A DNA stretch of 64,000 nt from Microbacterium kunmingense. GTDB lineage: Bacteria; Actinomycetota; Actinomycetes; Actinomycetales; Microbacteriaceae. A program made the translations under genes and the position numbers. Location: NCBI RefSeq assembly GCF_023155745.1, contig NZ_JAKNUS010000007.1:1-64000 (forward strand), read 5' to 3'. The number at the start of each line of letters is the position of its first letter. Position 1 is the first letter of the stretch. Below, in pieces: positions 33,273 to 42,417 of the stretch. The notes beneath the pieces were generated by a model. That model was not told the origin of the DNA, made no database searches, and saw only the letters and a list, made by a program, of their open reading frames with translations.

Positions 33273-35650
33273 TCCTGAACCGCCTCGGCGAGACGGCGGG
33301 CGAGCCGGACAAGCGCGACGTCGGTGCCGGCGCGCGAGGTTACGCAGACCCCGACGGGCGCGGGGGCGCTTCCCACGGCGGGCACTCGGAGGAGCGGCAC
33401 CGACAGCGACGGCAGGCCTGCGACCGCGGCGGGTGTCGTCATGCGGAGGGTCGCGGTGCGCGCCGCGTCGATGTCGGCGCCCGCGGCGGTGCGTCGCGGC
33501 GCGGGCCCGGGCGCGGTCGGCATGAGCAGCACCGCATCGGCGGTGAGCGCCTGCAGGCGCGCGGCGAGAGGAGCGAGGGCGCGGCGGGCGTCGCGCTCTT
33601 CCGCCGCGGTGATTCCGGATGCCGCGCGGAAGCGCTCCGCGACGGCCGGCCCGAGCGCGCCCGGATGCTTCTCGATCCACTCCCCGTGGTTCCGCCACGC
33701 TTCGGCGCCCTGCACCGTGCGGAAGGGGACGAGGTATTCGTCGAGGTCGCCGATCGAGACGGTGTCGACGTCTGCGGCATCCGACTCCAGCAGGCGTGCG
33801 ACGAGCGCGTTGAAAGCCGCGCGCGTCTCGGGCGCGGCGGCGGCGAGCATCTCGTCGGGGACGACGAAGCGCCAGGGGAGGTCGTCGTCGGAGGCGCCGA
33901 AGACGTTCTCGGTCGACTCGGACGAGTCGTAGCTCAGGCACCAGTCGGCGACCCGTTGCAGGGTCTCGCCGTCGCGGGCGAGCCACCCGACGGTGTCGAA
34001 CGACTGCGCGAGGGGTACGAGGCCCTGGCGGGGGACGAGGCCGTGGGTGGTGCGCAGGCCCCAGAGCCCCTGGTACGACGCGGGCACGCGGATCGACCCG
34101 GCCGTGTCGGTGGCCAGGCCCACCTCGGCGTGGCCGAGGGCGACCGCGGCGGCGGGTCCGCTCGACGAGCCTCCGGGGAGCGCGTCGGGGGCCGCCGGGT
34201 TCGGCGGGGTGCCGTAGTGGGCGTTGTCGCCGGCGATGCTGTACGCGAACTCGTCGGTGCGGGCGATGCCCCGCAGCGACGCTCCGCCGCGGAGCAGGTC
34301 GGCGACCGCCGGCGCGGTGGTCTTCTCGGGGCGGGCCTCGTCGAGGAAAGCGGGGTTTCCCGCACCGATCCGGTACCCGGCGATGGCGAAGAGGTCTTTG
34401 ACGGCGACGGTGAGTCCTGCGAGGGGTCCCTCCCACGCGCCCTGCCACAGCGGATCGCCGACGGTGCGCCAGACGGTGCGGTCGAAGGGGCCGTCTCCGG
34501 CCGCGGGGGCGGCGATCTCGTGCGGCGCCGGGCCCGCGGCATCCGTCCGTCCTTCGAAATCCGACACCCGGATGCGCGCGTGCACACCGCAGACGATGTC
34601 GACCACCTGCGAGATGTCGAAGTCGGTCGCGGCGCTGAGGTAGGCGTAGGCGAGGTGCTCGGCCATGCCGTACCGCGCTTCGAGGAGGGTGAGCGCCGCG
34701 CGCACGCACCGGCGCATCGCCTCGTTCAGGTCGGGGTGAAGGCCCGTGGGCACGAGGTACTCGGGCGTCCGCACGAGCGGGCCCGCGAGCTCGCCGAACT
34801 CGGCGAGCGCCTGCGCGCGCGGGATCACGTCGAAGCGCAGCGTCGCGCGCAGCGACGCCTCGAGCGCCGTCAGCGCGACCTCGCCGTCACCCTGCGCGAA
34901 GTGCGGGTCGCCGACGTAGGCGAGGGCCCCCTCCACCTGGACGGGAAGGTACAGCGCCGTCCCCTCGACGAGGAGGTTGATGTCGATGTTGCCGCCGTGC
35001 GGTCCGGGCGGCACCGAGTGGGGGCGCTCCGACCCCGCGACGGCGACGCCCATGGTTCCGAGGAACGGCGCGAGGGGGAAGGACACCACCCGCTCGCCGT
35101 CGTCGACGATCGGCAGCAGCCCGAAGAGCCGGCCGTCGCGCTCCTCGACCGGGGTGAAGACGCTCACGTGCCAGTCCCCGCGGGGAAGCTCTCCGACCAG
35201 CGCGCCCTTGCCGTGCCGGTTCGAGATCACGCCGTACGGCACGCGCGGCGCGAGCTTGTCGACCGTGATGCGCAGCACGTCGCCGGGCTGGGCACCCTCG
35301 ACGAAGACCGGCCCGGTCACCACGTGCGGCCCGTCGTTCGCGGGGTCGCGCGACAGCTGCGCGGCGATCGCGATCGCGTCTTCGAGCACGGCGTCGGGCG
35401 CGACGCCGTGACCGGTGAAGTAGCCGAGGGGGTCTTTGCCGTGGTCTTCGAGGATGCCCTCGTGGCTGACGGTGTCGATCGTGACCGACTCCCCCGAGCG
35501 GATCCGCAGCACCGGCGCATCCGTCTCGCAGGGAAGGCGCCCCCACCGCACCGTCTCGGGGGTCGCGCGCAGGTAGTGGTCGCCGGGGATCGCGCCGACG
35601 CCCGGCTGCAGGATGGGCGTCACCGGGGGCATGCTCTCATCCCACCCCAT
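33269..35650 (-). CDS. Fusion of acetamidase/formamidase (FmdA) and amidase-signature domains
   Basis: A 793-residue two-domain protein. Residues about 1-385 are FmdA/AmdA-like (DHYLRATPETVRWGR, HGGNIDINLLVEGTALYLPV, VGDPHFAQGDGEV, VSDFEG). Residues about 400-793 are an amidase-signature enzyme with its Ser-cisSer-Lys triad visible in LTVAVKDLFAIAG, PGGSSSGPAAAVALG and GLATDTAGSIRVPAS. The amidase half is compact and resembles AtzF-type allophanate hydrolases. Both halves cut amide or ureido bonds. The start overlaps the allantoinase stop (TGATG) and its stop overlaps the aminotransferase, so it belongs to the purine pathway. Oxalurate or oxamate hydrolysis is a reasonable inference, not shown. 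Confidence 0.85.
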   Translation of the reverse strand: MGWDESMPPVTPILQPGVGAIPGDHYLRATPETVRWGRLPCETDAPVLRIRSGESVTIDTVSHEGILEDHGKDPLGYFTGHGVAPDAVLEDAIAIAAQLSRDPANDGPHVVTGPVFVEGAQPGDVLRITVDKLAPRVPYGVISNRHGKGALVGELPRGDWHVSVFTPVEERDGRLFGLLPIVDDGERVVSFPLAPFLGTMGVAVAGSERPHSVPPGPHGGNIDINLLVEGTALYLPVQVEGALAYVGDPHFAQGDGEVALTALEASLRATLRFDVIPRAQALAEFGELAGPLVRTPEYLVPTGLHPDLNEAMRRCVRAALTLLEARYGMAEHLAYAYLSAATDFDISQVVDIVCGVHARIRVSDFEGRTDAAGPAPHEIAAPAAGDGPFDRTVWRTVGDPLWQGAWEGPLAGLTVAVKDLFAIAGYRIGAGNPAFLDEARPEKTTAPAVADLLRGGASLRGIARTDEFAYSIAGDNAHYGTPPNPAAPDALPGGSSSGPAAAVALGHAEVGLATDTAGSIRVPASYQGLWGLRTTHGLVPRQGLVPLAQSFDTVGWLARDGETLQRVADWCLSYDSSESTENVFGASDDDLPWRFVVPDEMLAAAAPETRAAFNALVARLLESDAADVDTVSIGDLDEYLVPFRTVQGAEAWRNHGEWIEKHPGALGPAVAERFRAASGITAAEERDARRALAPLAARLQALTADAVLLMPTAPGPAPRRTAAGADIDAARTATLRMTTPAAVAGLPSLSVPLLRVPAVGSAPAPVGVCVTSRAGTDVALVRLARRLAEAVQE

Positions 35651-37026
35651 CAGCCCGCCTCCCGCGAGAGCAGGCGACCGCCGGGTGCCCCGCGGAACTC
35701 CGGCGCCTCGCCCGGGCCGCCCTCGGTCACATCGAACACCGACCGGCCGTGCAGCCACGTTCGTCGTACCCGACCGCGCAGCACGCGGTTCTCGTACGCG
35801 GTGATGGGGTTCTTGTGCAGCAGCTGCGCCGCTCTGATCGGGTACGGGTCGTCGGTGCCGAAGACCGTCAGGTGCGCCGGCGCGCCGGGTGCGATGACGC
35901 CCGCCTCGAGTCCTGCGACACGCGCCGGCCCGGTCGTGAAGAGCGGCACGAGGGCCGGAAGAGGGATGCTGCGCCGCCGCGCCTCGGTCCACACCGCCGA
36001 GAGCCCCACCTGCAGGCCCGAGATCCCGCCCCAGGCGAGCCCGAAGTCGCCGCCGCCGCTGCGCTTGAGGTCGAGCGTGGAGGGCGAGTGGTCGCTGACG
36101 ATCGCGTCGATCGTGCCGTCGACGATCCCCTCCCACAGCCGGTCGCGATTCGCGGCGTCACGGATCGGCGGGCAGCACTTGAACTCCGCCGACCCGGCGG
36201 GGATCTCCTCGGCCGCGATCGTGAGGTAGTGCGGGCAGGTCTCGACCGTCAGGTCGACGCCCTCGGCCTTCGCGCGGCGGATCGCGGGAAGGGAGCCGGC
36301 GTCGCTCAGGTGCAGGATATGCGCGCGGGCGCCCGAGCGACGCGCCTCGGCGATGACCCCGTCGATCGCCGAGGCCTCGCTCTCGGCGGGGCGCGAGGCG
36401 AGGAACGCGGCGTAGTCGCGACCGAGCGGGCCGTCGTCGCGCAGCAGCGCGGGGTCTTCAGCGTGGACGATCAGGCGCGAGCCGAGAGCGGCGATCTCGT
36501 CCATCGCCGCCGCGAGCTGGGCACGGTCGAGGTGTCCGAACTCGGGCACCCCCGACGGGGAGAGGAAGCACTTGAATCCGTACACGCCCGCGTCGTGGAG
36601 CGGGCCGAGCCGCCCCAGGTTCTCGGGCACCGCCCCTCCCCAGAACCCCACGTCGATGTACGCCGAGGGCGCGGCTGCCGCCTGCTTCACCGCGAGCGCC
36701 TCGGCGGTCGTCGTCGGCGGGAGGGAGTTGAGCGGCATGTCGATGATCGTCGTCACCCCGCCGGCCGCGGCGGCGAGGGTCGCCGAGCGGAACCCCTCCC
36801 ACTCGGTGCGGCCGGGTTCGTTCACATGCACATGGGAATCGACGAGACCCGGCAGCAGCACCGCGTCATCCGGAACGATCTGCGCCCCCCGGGCGCTCCC
36901 CGACGGGTCGTCGACACGCGTGATCACCCCGTCGGCGAACTCGACGTCGGCGGGAACGAACCGGCCGCCGACCCACGCGTGCGCCGCGCGGATCACGCCG
37001 CTGCCGGCGCTTCGCGGGTAGGCCAT
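35650..37026 (-). CDS. allB: Allantoinase (cyclic amidohydrolase)
   Basis: A 458-residue dihydroorotase-like cyclic amidohydrolase. Metal-site motifs are LPGLVDSHVHVNEPG, the carboxylated lysine in GFKCFLSPSG, VHAEDPALL, HILHLSDAG and VSDHSPST. Allantoinase opens the hydantoin ring of allantoin to allantoate. It starts at ATG 37026 with AAGGAG a few bases upstream, and is the first gene of the minus-strand operon, divergent from uraD across a 171-bp region that holds nested inverted repeats. The next gene overlaps by one base. Confidence 0.9.
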   Translation of the reverse strand: MAYPRSAGSGVIRAAHAWVGGRFVPADVEFADGVITRVDDPSGSARGAQIVPDDAVLLPGLVDSHVHVNEPGRTEWEGFRSATLAAAAGGVTTIIDMPLNSLPPTTTAEALAVKQAAAAPSAYIDVGFWGGAVPENLGRLGPLHDAGVYGFKCFLSPSGVPEFGHLDRAQLAAAMDEIAALGSRLIVHAEDPALLRDDGPLGRDYAAFLASRPAESEASAIDGVIAEARRSGARAHILHLSDAGSLPAIRRAKAEGVDLTVETCPHYLTIAAEEIPAGSAEFKCCPPIRDAANRDRLWEGIVDGTIDAIVSDHSPSTLDLKRSGGGDFGLAWGGISGLQVGLSAVWTEARRRSIPLPALVPLFTTGPARVAGLEAGVIAPGAPAHLTVFGTDDPYPIRAAQLLHKNPITAYENRVLRGRVRRTWLHGRSVFDVTEGGPGEAPEFRGAPGGRLLSREAG

Positions 37027-37081
37027 CGGCGCTCCTTCGTCGGTTCCGCCGAGCGGCGGATGCCCCATCCTCCCTCCGCCG

Positions 37082-37142
37082 CGTTTCGGCGGTGTGAACG
37101 GCGGCGCGGCAACGCGATGTTTACACGAGGGAAACCGAAACG
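37082..37142. promoter_or_regulatory. Nested inverted repeats in the divergent allB/uraD promoter
   Basis: CGTTTCGG (37082-37089) pairs with CCGAAACG (37135-37142), and inside them GTGTGAAC (37092-37099) pairs with GTTTACAC (37119-37126, one mismatch). Symmetric sites centred between two divergent purine operons suggest a shared operator, for example for a PucR- or GntR-type regulator not encoded nearby. This is a reading of symmetry only. Confidence 0.35.
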
Positions 37143-37197
37143 TGCCGACGCGCTTCGTAGCGTGGGCCCCCAGCAGCACCCCCGCGGGAGGACCGTC

Positions 37198-37713
37198 ATG
37201 CGCATCGGCGACTTCAACGCCCTCGACGAGGGCGAAGCGCGTGATCTGGTGAGCCTGTGGGCGGCGATCCCGCGGTGGGTGTCTGCGGTGGTCGGGGGGC
37301 GTCCGTACCCGACCCGTGAGGCGCTGGAAGAGACGGCCGCCGCCGAGGCCGCGACGTGGGACGCCGCCGATCTCGACCAGGCGCTGGCGCAGCATCCGCG
37401 TATCGGGGAGCGCGCGACCGGCGATGACCCCTCCGCGACCGCGTCGCGCCGCGAGCAGGCCGCGATGACGGATGCCGCCTCCGACGTCGCCCAGCGGATC
37501 GCCACCGGCAACACCCGCTACGAGGCGCGGTTCGGGCGGGTGTTCCTCATCCGGGCCCGCGGGCGGTCCGCCGAGGAGATGCTCGCCGAGCTCGAGCGGC
37601 GCCTGGCGAACACCGCCGAGTCGGAGGTCGCCGAGGCGGCAGGAGAGCTCTACGAGATCGCGCTGCTGCGTCTGCGCGAGACCGTGACGGCGGATCGCGT
37701 GGCGGCAGGATGA
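37198..37713 (+). CDS. uraD: OHCU decarboxylase
   Basis: A 171-residue helical protein of the 2-oxo-4-hydroxy-4-carboxy-5-ureidoimidazoline decarboxylase family. The active-site block QHPRIGER with catalytic His, and FLIRARGRSAEEML near the C-terminal side, are characteristic. It completes urate degradation by making (S)-allantoin. ATG 37198 has GGAGG about 7 bases upstream (CGGGAGGACCGTC). uraH follows after 4 bases and hpxO after that, in the order opposite to the reaction sequence. Confidence 0.9.
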   Translation: MRIGDFNALDEGEARDLVSLWAAIPRWVSAVVGGRPYPTREALEETAAAEAATWDAADLDQALAQHPRIGERATGDDPSATASRREQAAMTDAASDVAQRIATGNTRYEARFGRVFLIRARGRSAEEMLAELERRLANTAESEVAEAAGELYEIALLRLRETVTADRVAAG

Positions 37714-37717
37714 GGCC

Positions 37718-38053
37718 ATGACCAGCCAGCTCACCACCCACATCCTCGATGCCTCCACCGGGTTCCCCGCGAGCGGAGTCGCCGTCGTCCTGTCGAAGAT
37801 GGGCGACGAACCTCGCATCGTGCAGGTCGCGTCGGGCGAGACCGACCTCGACGGGCGCCTCAGCCTCGGGCCCGAGTTCCTCGACCACGGCACCCACATG
37901 CTGACCTTCGCCACCGGCGCGTATTTCGCGGGGCTCGGCGTGGAGACGTTCTACCCGTCGGTGACGGTGACCTTCCGCGTCACCGACGACACCCACCTGC
38001 ATGTGCCGCTGCTGCTGAGCCCCTTCTCCTATTCCACCTACCGAGGGAGCTGA
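37718..38053 (+). CDS. uraH: 5-hydroxyisourate hydrolase (transthyretin-like)
   Basis: A 111-residue HIU hydrolase. The family signature LTTHILDASTGFPASGV near the N terminus and the C-terminal YRGS tetrapeptide, both lining the active site, are present, and the length is standard. It converts the product of urate hydroxylase to OHCU for UraD. It lies 4 bases after uraD and 3 bases before hpxO. Confidence 0.93.
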   Translation: MTSQLTTHILDASTGFPASGVAVVLSKMGDEPRIVQVASGETDLDGRLSLGPEFLDHGTHMLTFATGAYFAGLGVETFYPSVTVTFRVTDDTHLHVPLLLSPFSYSTYRGS

Positions 38054-38056
38054 TCC

Positions 38057-39250
38057 GTGAAGGTCGTGATCATCGGAGCCGGTATCGGGGGCACGAGCGC
38101 GGGGATCGCGCTCGCCCGGCACGGCCATGATGTGGTGATCTACGACCGGATGCGACAGAACCGACCCGTCGGCGCCGCCCTGTCGCTGTGGTCGAACAGC
38201 GTGAAGGTGCTCAACTGGCTGGGCCTCGGCGCCGAGGTCGCGCGCCTGGGCGGCCGGATGGACCACATGGCCTATCACGACGGGCACACCGGCGATCAGC
38301 TGTGCCGCTTCAGCCTCGAACCGGTGACCGCGCACACCGGCCAGCGGCCGTACCCGGTGTCGCGCTCCGAGCTGCAGGCGCTCCTCATGGACACGTTCGG
38401 GCTCGACCGGATCCACCTCGGGCGCGAGCTCGTCGGCATCCGCGAGGAGGGCGAGAAGGTCACCGCGGTCTTCGCCGACGGGTCGACCGACACCGCCGAC
38501 CTGCTGATCGGCGCCGACGGGGCCCGCTCGATCACCCGCGACTGGATCACCCGCGCCGACGAGGGCGGCTTCCGGGTCGAGCGGCGGTACTCGGGGTACA
38601 CGAACTTCAACGGGCTGGTGGACGCGTCGCCGGCGATCGCGCCGCTCGACCAGTGGACGACGTGGGTCGCCGAGGGAAAACGCGCCGCGGTGATGCCCGT
38701 CGCCGACGACCGCTTCTACTTCTGGTTCGACATCCCGCAGCCGTCGGGGCTCCCCTACGACCGGGGCGACGGCGTGGCACCCCTCGAGGCCGCGTTCGGG
38801 CACTGGTCGCCCGAGGTGCGGCGGCTGATCAGCGGCATCCGTCCTTCGGAGTCTTTGAACCGGGTGGAGATCTGGGACATCGACCCCCTGCACACGTGGA
38901 CCCGCGGGCGCGTGGCGATCCTCGGCGACGCCGCGCACAACACCGCGCCCGACATCGGGCAGGGCGCGTGCTCGGCGCTGGAGGACAGCTTCGCGCTCGC
39001 GATCAGCCTCACCACCCACACCGTCGGGGTGGAGGACTCGCTGCGGCGCTACGAGAAGATGCGCACCGAGCGGGCGGGCGAGCTGGTGCTGCGGGCGCGC
39101 AAGCGCGGCGAGGAGACGCACGGATACGACCCGTCGATCACCGCCGCCTGGTACGAGAGCCTGCGGGGCACCGACGGGACGGCGATCATCCGCGGCATCA
39201 TCGGCAACATCGAGGGGAGCCCCATCAACCTCGGGGTGGGGCTGCTGTAG
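38057..39250 (+). CDS. hpxO: FAD-dependent urate hydroxylase
   Basis: A 397-residue class A flavin monooxygenase with the FAD motif VIIGAGIGGTSAGIALARHGHDV, the DG motif LIGADGARS and the GD motif RVAILGDAAHNTAPDIGQG. In HpxO-type enzymes this fold oxidises urate to 5-hydroxyisourate with NADH and oxygen. The uraD-uraH-hpxO operon supports that substrate over other aromatic acids. It starts at GTG 38057 after GAGGGAG. It converges on the permease gene, with only 6 bases between the two stop codons and no separate terminator visible. Confidence 0.88.
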   Translation: MKVVIIGAGIGGTSAGIALARHGHDVVIYDRMRQNRPVGAALSLWSNSVKVLNWLGLGAEVARLGGRMDHMAYHDGHTGDQLCRFSLEPVTAHTGQRPYPVSRSELQALLMDTFGLDRIHLGRELVGIREEGEKVTAVFADGSTDTADLLIGADGARSITRDWITRADEGGFRVERRYSGYTNFNGLVDASPAIAPLDQWTTWVAEGKRAAVMPVADDRFYFWFDIPQPSGLPYDRGDGVAPLEAAFGHWSPEVRRLISGIRPSESLNRVEIWDIDPLHTWTRGRVAILGDAAHNTAPDIGQGACSALEDSFALAISLTTHTVGVEDSLRRYEKMRTERAGELVLRARKRGEETHGYDPSITAAWYESLRGTDGTAIIRGIIGNIEGSPINLGVGLL

Positions 39251-39256
39251 GGCGGG

Positions 39257-40828
39257 TCAGCGGGCCGGTGACTCCGGCGGCATCCGTCCCGAGCCCTCCT
39301 CGGGCATCGCGTCGCCGGGAACGGCGGCATCCGTCTCCGCGGCGGCGCGGCGGTCGGCGTCGAGCACCTTCGTCGGGATGAGGCCGGTCCCCTGGGCCTC
39401 GGGGTGCACGAGGGCGGCAGCGGCCGGGCCGCGGACGGCGTCGTGGGCGGAGAACGCGGGTTCCCCGGTTCGGCTCGCCCGCATCTCCTCGGTGTTCAGG
39501 AGCAGGTTCAACAGGATCGCCGTGATCGCACCCGCGCTGATCCCCGAATCGAAGATGAGCGTGAACCACTGCGGGAACTGGTCGTAGATCGTCGGGGCGA
39601 CCGTGGGAAGGAGCGCCACGCCGACCGAGATCGCCACGATGAGGACGTTCTTGTTGTCGAAGCGCACCTTCGCCAGCGTGCGGATGCCCGACGCCGCGAC
39701 CATCCCGAAAAGGGCGATCCCCGCACCGCCGAGCACCGCGCGCGGCACCCCCTCGACCACCGCCGAGATCTTCGGGATGAGCCCGAGGACCACGAGGATG
39801 ACGCCCGCCGCCGTCGCCACCCACCGCGATCGCACGCCGGTGAGCGAGACGAGACCGACGTTCTGCGCGAAGGCGGTGTATGGGAAGGTGTTGAACACGC
39901 CGCCGATGACGGTGCCGAGGCCGTCGGCGCGCAGGCCGTCGGCGAGGCGCCGGCGAGTCACGGGCTTGTCGACGATCTCGCCGACGGCGATCATGTCGCC
40001 GGTCGTCTCGGTCATGATGACGATGCCGACGATGATCAGCGACACCACCGAGGCAACCTGGAAGGTCGGCAGCCCGAAGTGGAACGGGGTGATGAGGGCG
40101 AACCAGCCCGCCTCGCCGACCCCCGACCAGTCGACCATCCCGGGCACGAAGAGCGCCGCCACGGTGCCGATCGCAAGGCCGAGAAGCACCGAGACGCGTT
40201 GCAGCGCCCGCGGCGCGAAGCGCTCGATGAGGATGATGACGAGGAGCGTCGCGGCGGCGAAGGCGACGTTGACCGGTGGAGCGCCGTCTTCCGAGCCATC
40301 CACGATCCAGCCCGTGGCGACCCGCATGAGGGAGAGGCCGATGATGAGGATGACGGTGCCCGTCACGATCGGCGGGAAGAAACGCAGCAGCTGCGAGAAG
40401 AACGGCGCGACGAGGATCATGAACAGGCCGCAGGCGATGGTCGCGCCGAAGATCGCCTGGATGCCCTCGGCCTGACCGATCGCGATCATCGGCCCGACGG
40501 CGGCGAAGGTCACCCCCTGCATGAGCGGGAGCCGTACCCCGAACCGCCAGAACCCTACCGACTGGATGATGGTGGCGATACCGGCGACGAAGAGGTCGGC
40601 GCTGATCAGGAAGGCGAGGTCTTCGGACGAGTAGCCGAGCGCGCCGCCGACGATGAGCGGCACCGCGACGGCGCCGGCGTACATCGCCAGGACGTGCTGC
40701 AGGCCGAGCGGGAACAGTCGCGCGAGCGGCGGGACGGTGTCGACGCCGTTCGCGGCTGCGCGGGCACGGCGCGCGGCCTGCTTGTCGGTCGGCTCCGTGG
40801 CTTCGCCTGCCTTCGCGTCAGTGGTCAT
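39257..40828 (-). CDS. NCS2-family purine (urate/xanthine) permease
   Basis: A 523-residue nucleobase transporter with about 12-14 helices. The NCS2 motif QNVGLVSLTGVRSR and the helix-8 region TETTGDMIAVGE, whose Glu binds the base, are present, along with HVLAMYAGAVAVPLIVGGAL near the N terminus. The family imports xanthine, urate or uracil with H+ or Na+; the neighbouring urate genes favour urate/xanthine. The N and C termini (to about residue 38, and after 470) are polar tails. It is convergent with hpxO. Confidence 0.88.
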   Translation of the reverse strand: MTTDAKAGEATEPTDKQAARRARAAANGVDTVPPLARLFPLGLQHVLAMYAGAVAVPLIVGGALGYSSEDLAFLISADLFVAGIATIIQSVGFWRFGVRLPLMQGVTFAAVGPMIAIGQAEGIQAIFGATIACGLFMILVAPFFSQLLRFFPPIVTGTVILIIGLSLMRVATGWIVDGSEDGAPPVNVAFAAATLLVIILIERFAPRALQRVSVLLGLAIGTVAALFVPGMVDWSGVGEAGWFALITPFHFGLPTFQVASVVSLIIVGIVIMTETTGDMIAVGEIVDKPVTRRRLADGLRADGLGTVIGGVFNTFPYTAFAQNVGLVSLTGVRSRWVATAAGVILVVLGLIPKISAVVEGVPRAVLGGAGIALFGMVAASGIRTLAKVRFDNKNVLIVAISVGVALLPTVAPTIYDQFPQWFTLIFDSGISAGAITAILLNLLLNTEEMRASRTGEPAFSAHDAVRGPAAAALVHPEAQGTGLIPTKVLDADRRAAAETDAAVPGDAMPEEGSGRMPPESPAR

Positions 40829-40938
40829 GCGTCGACGGTAGGGCGTGGTGGGCTCCGACTGAAGCGCGGGGCCGAGCTTGTTGCGGGACGTTCACGCCCG
40901 GAAACCTCCGGGCAACGCGGGCCGGGCGCCGGACCCGG

Positions 40939-41199
40939 TCAACCGGCGGTGACGAGCAGGGCGATGCCGGCCGCGACACTCACCGCCGCGAGGATCAGCG
41001 CGAGCGTGATCAGCACGACGTGCACGCGGTAGAACGCGGTGCGCCGTCCTCCGGCGTCGCGGGCGCGCGGGTCGTTGGCGATGCGCGGGTAGAACCGCGG
41101 CCACACGACGACGTTGAAGAGCGCATTGATGAAGAGGACGACCGCCGCGAGCACGAGCACCGCTTGATCGTACGCGTGAAGCGCCACATCGGCGCGCAT
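40939..41199 (-). CDS. Small SCO4848-like membrane protein
   Basis: An 86-residue protein with two membrane helices (about residues 12-32 and 62-84) around a basic loop (WPRFYPRIANDPRARDAGGRRTAFY). The pattern of an N-terminal helix followed by NALFNVVVWPRF resembles the actinobacterial SCO4848 family of unknown function. ATG 41199 gives that layout; a start at 41262 would add an unlikely Cys/Arg-rich leader. It is divergent from the nitrite channel gene. Confidence 0.6.
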   Translation of the reverse strand: MRADVALHAYDQAVLVLAAVVLFINALFNVVVWPRFYPRIANDPRARDAGGRRTAFYRVHVVLITLALILAAVSVAAGIALLVTAG

Positions 41200-41291
41200 C
41201 GGCCCACCCTCGCCGCGCCGGTCTCGGCCCCGACATGCGCAGTGCCGGCGCGTACATCTCACAAGTCGCGATCGGGCTGAGTGAGGAAAGA

Positions 41292-41329
41292 GTTACGTGC
41301 GGGGTACCTGTCGGGCCCCGGCGTGAAAC
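41292..41329 (+). promoter_or_regulatory. Possible GlnR-like sites upstream of the nitrite operon
   Basis: GTTAC (41292-41296), six bases, then GGTAC (41303-41307), and further on GAAAC (41325-41329). The first pair approximates the GTnAC-n6-GnAAC layout of GlnR boxes that activate nirBD in actinobacteria, but the second half-site deviates and the GAAAC is not at the expected spacing. Weak evidence. Confidence 0.25.
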
Positions 41330-41391
41330 ACCCCGCGCATACCGTCAGTCATCGGCTGGTTTCAGCTGCCAGGCCACACGAAGGAGACTTC

Positions 41392-42306
41392 ATGACGTAC
41401 GTCAAGCCGGTTGATCTCGTCGGCACGGTGATCGACGCCGGCGCCTCGAAGGTGCTGCTCTCAACCAGGGACACGCTCGTCCGCTCCATCATGGGCGGCG
41501 CGACCCTCACCATCGCCGCGGCGTTCGCCGTCACGGTGAGCGTCTCGACCGGGATGCCGCTGCTCGGCGCCATCCTCTTCCCAGTCGGCTTCATCATGCT
41601 GTACCTCCTCGGCTACGACCTGCTCACCGGAGTGTTCGTGCTGGCACCGCTCGCGTGGCTCGACAAGCGTCCCGGCGTGACGTTCAGCGGCGTGCTTCGC
41701 AACTGGGGACTCGTCTTCGTGGGGAACTTCATCGGCGCCTTCACGGTCGCCGTGCTGATGGCGGTCGTCGTGACGAATGGGTTCTCGACGCCGCCGAACG
41801 AGGTGGGTCAAGCGATCGGACACATCGGCGAGGGACGCACTGTCGGGTACGCGGAACACGGCGCCGCCGGAATGCTGACCCTGTTCGTTCGCGCCGTGCT
41901 GTGCAACTGGATGGTCGCAATGGGCGTCGTGCTGTCGATGGTTTCCAAGAGCGTCCCCGGCAAGATCCTCGCGATGTGGATGCCGATCATGCTCTTCTTC
42001 TATATGGGGTTCGAGCACTCCATCGTCAACATGTTCCTCTTCCCGTCCGGGCTGCTGCTCGGTGGCGACTTCACGATCATGGACTATCTCATCTGGAACG
42101 AGCTGCCCACGGTGCTCGGGAACCTCGTCGGCGGTCTCGCGTTCGTCGGCGTTCCGCTCTACCTCACCTACGCCCGCGGCACCTCCCCTCGTCCCCTGTC
42201 GGGACGGCGCCCGCGCCGGGGCCCCAGGGGAGCAGGAACCGCGCCGGCCGTCGCCACAGCCGCGACGGAGTCCGCAGCTCGCGAGCCTGCCGCCGTCACC
42301 GGCTGA
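41392..42306 (+). CDS. Formate/nitrite transporter (FNT) family channel
   Basis: A 304-residue FNT protein with six helices. The central histidine block MGFEHSIVNMFLFPSGLLLGGDFT and the N-terminal pattern are typical of NirC/FocA. A Pro/Arg/Ala-rich tail of about 40 residues extends past the last helix. ATG 41392 is preceded by GAAGGAGA, which fixes the start. As the first gene before nirB-nirD it most likely carries nitrite. About 110 bp separate it from nirB. Confidence 0.88.
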   Translation: MTYVKPVDLVGTVIDAGASKVLLSTRDTLVRSIMGGATLTIAAAFAVTVSVSTGMPLLGAILFPVGFIMLYLLGYDLLTGVFVLAPLAWLDKRPGVTFSGVLRNWGLVFVGNFIGAFTVAVLMAVVVTNGFSTPPNEVGQAIGHIGEGRTVGYAEHGAAGMLTLFVRAVLCNWMVAMGVVLSMVSKSVPGKILAMWMPIMLFFYMGFEHSIVNMFLFPSGLLLGGDFTIMDYLIWNELPTVLGNLVGGLAFVGVPLYLTYARGTSPRPLSGRRPRRGPRGAGTAPAVATAATESAAREPAAVTG

Positions 42307-42417
42307 ACCTGCCCGCAGCCCGCGACCGGATCGATCGGACACCTGATGCCTCGCACCGTCAAGAACCGGAAACATCACGCTGACGCCGTCGAAACAGCGT
42401 CCACGTACCGTGACGGA

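Noticed and set aside
33665-36229. An 854-codon plus-strand open frame
   Set aside because: Antisense shadow of the FmdA-amidase fusion; no domain, and an Arg/Gly/Val-rich repetitive composition.
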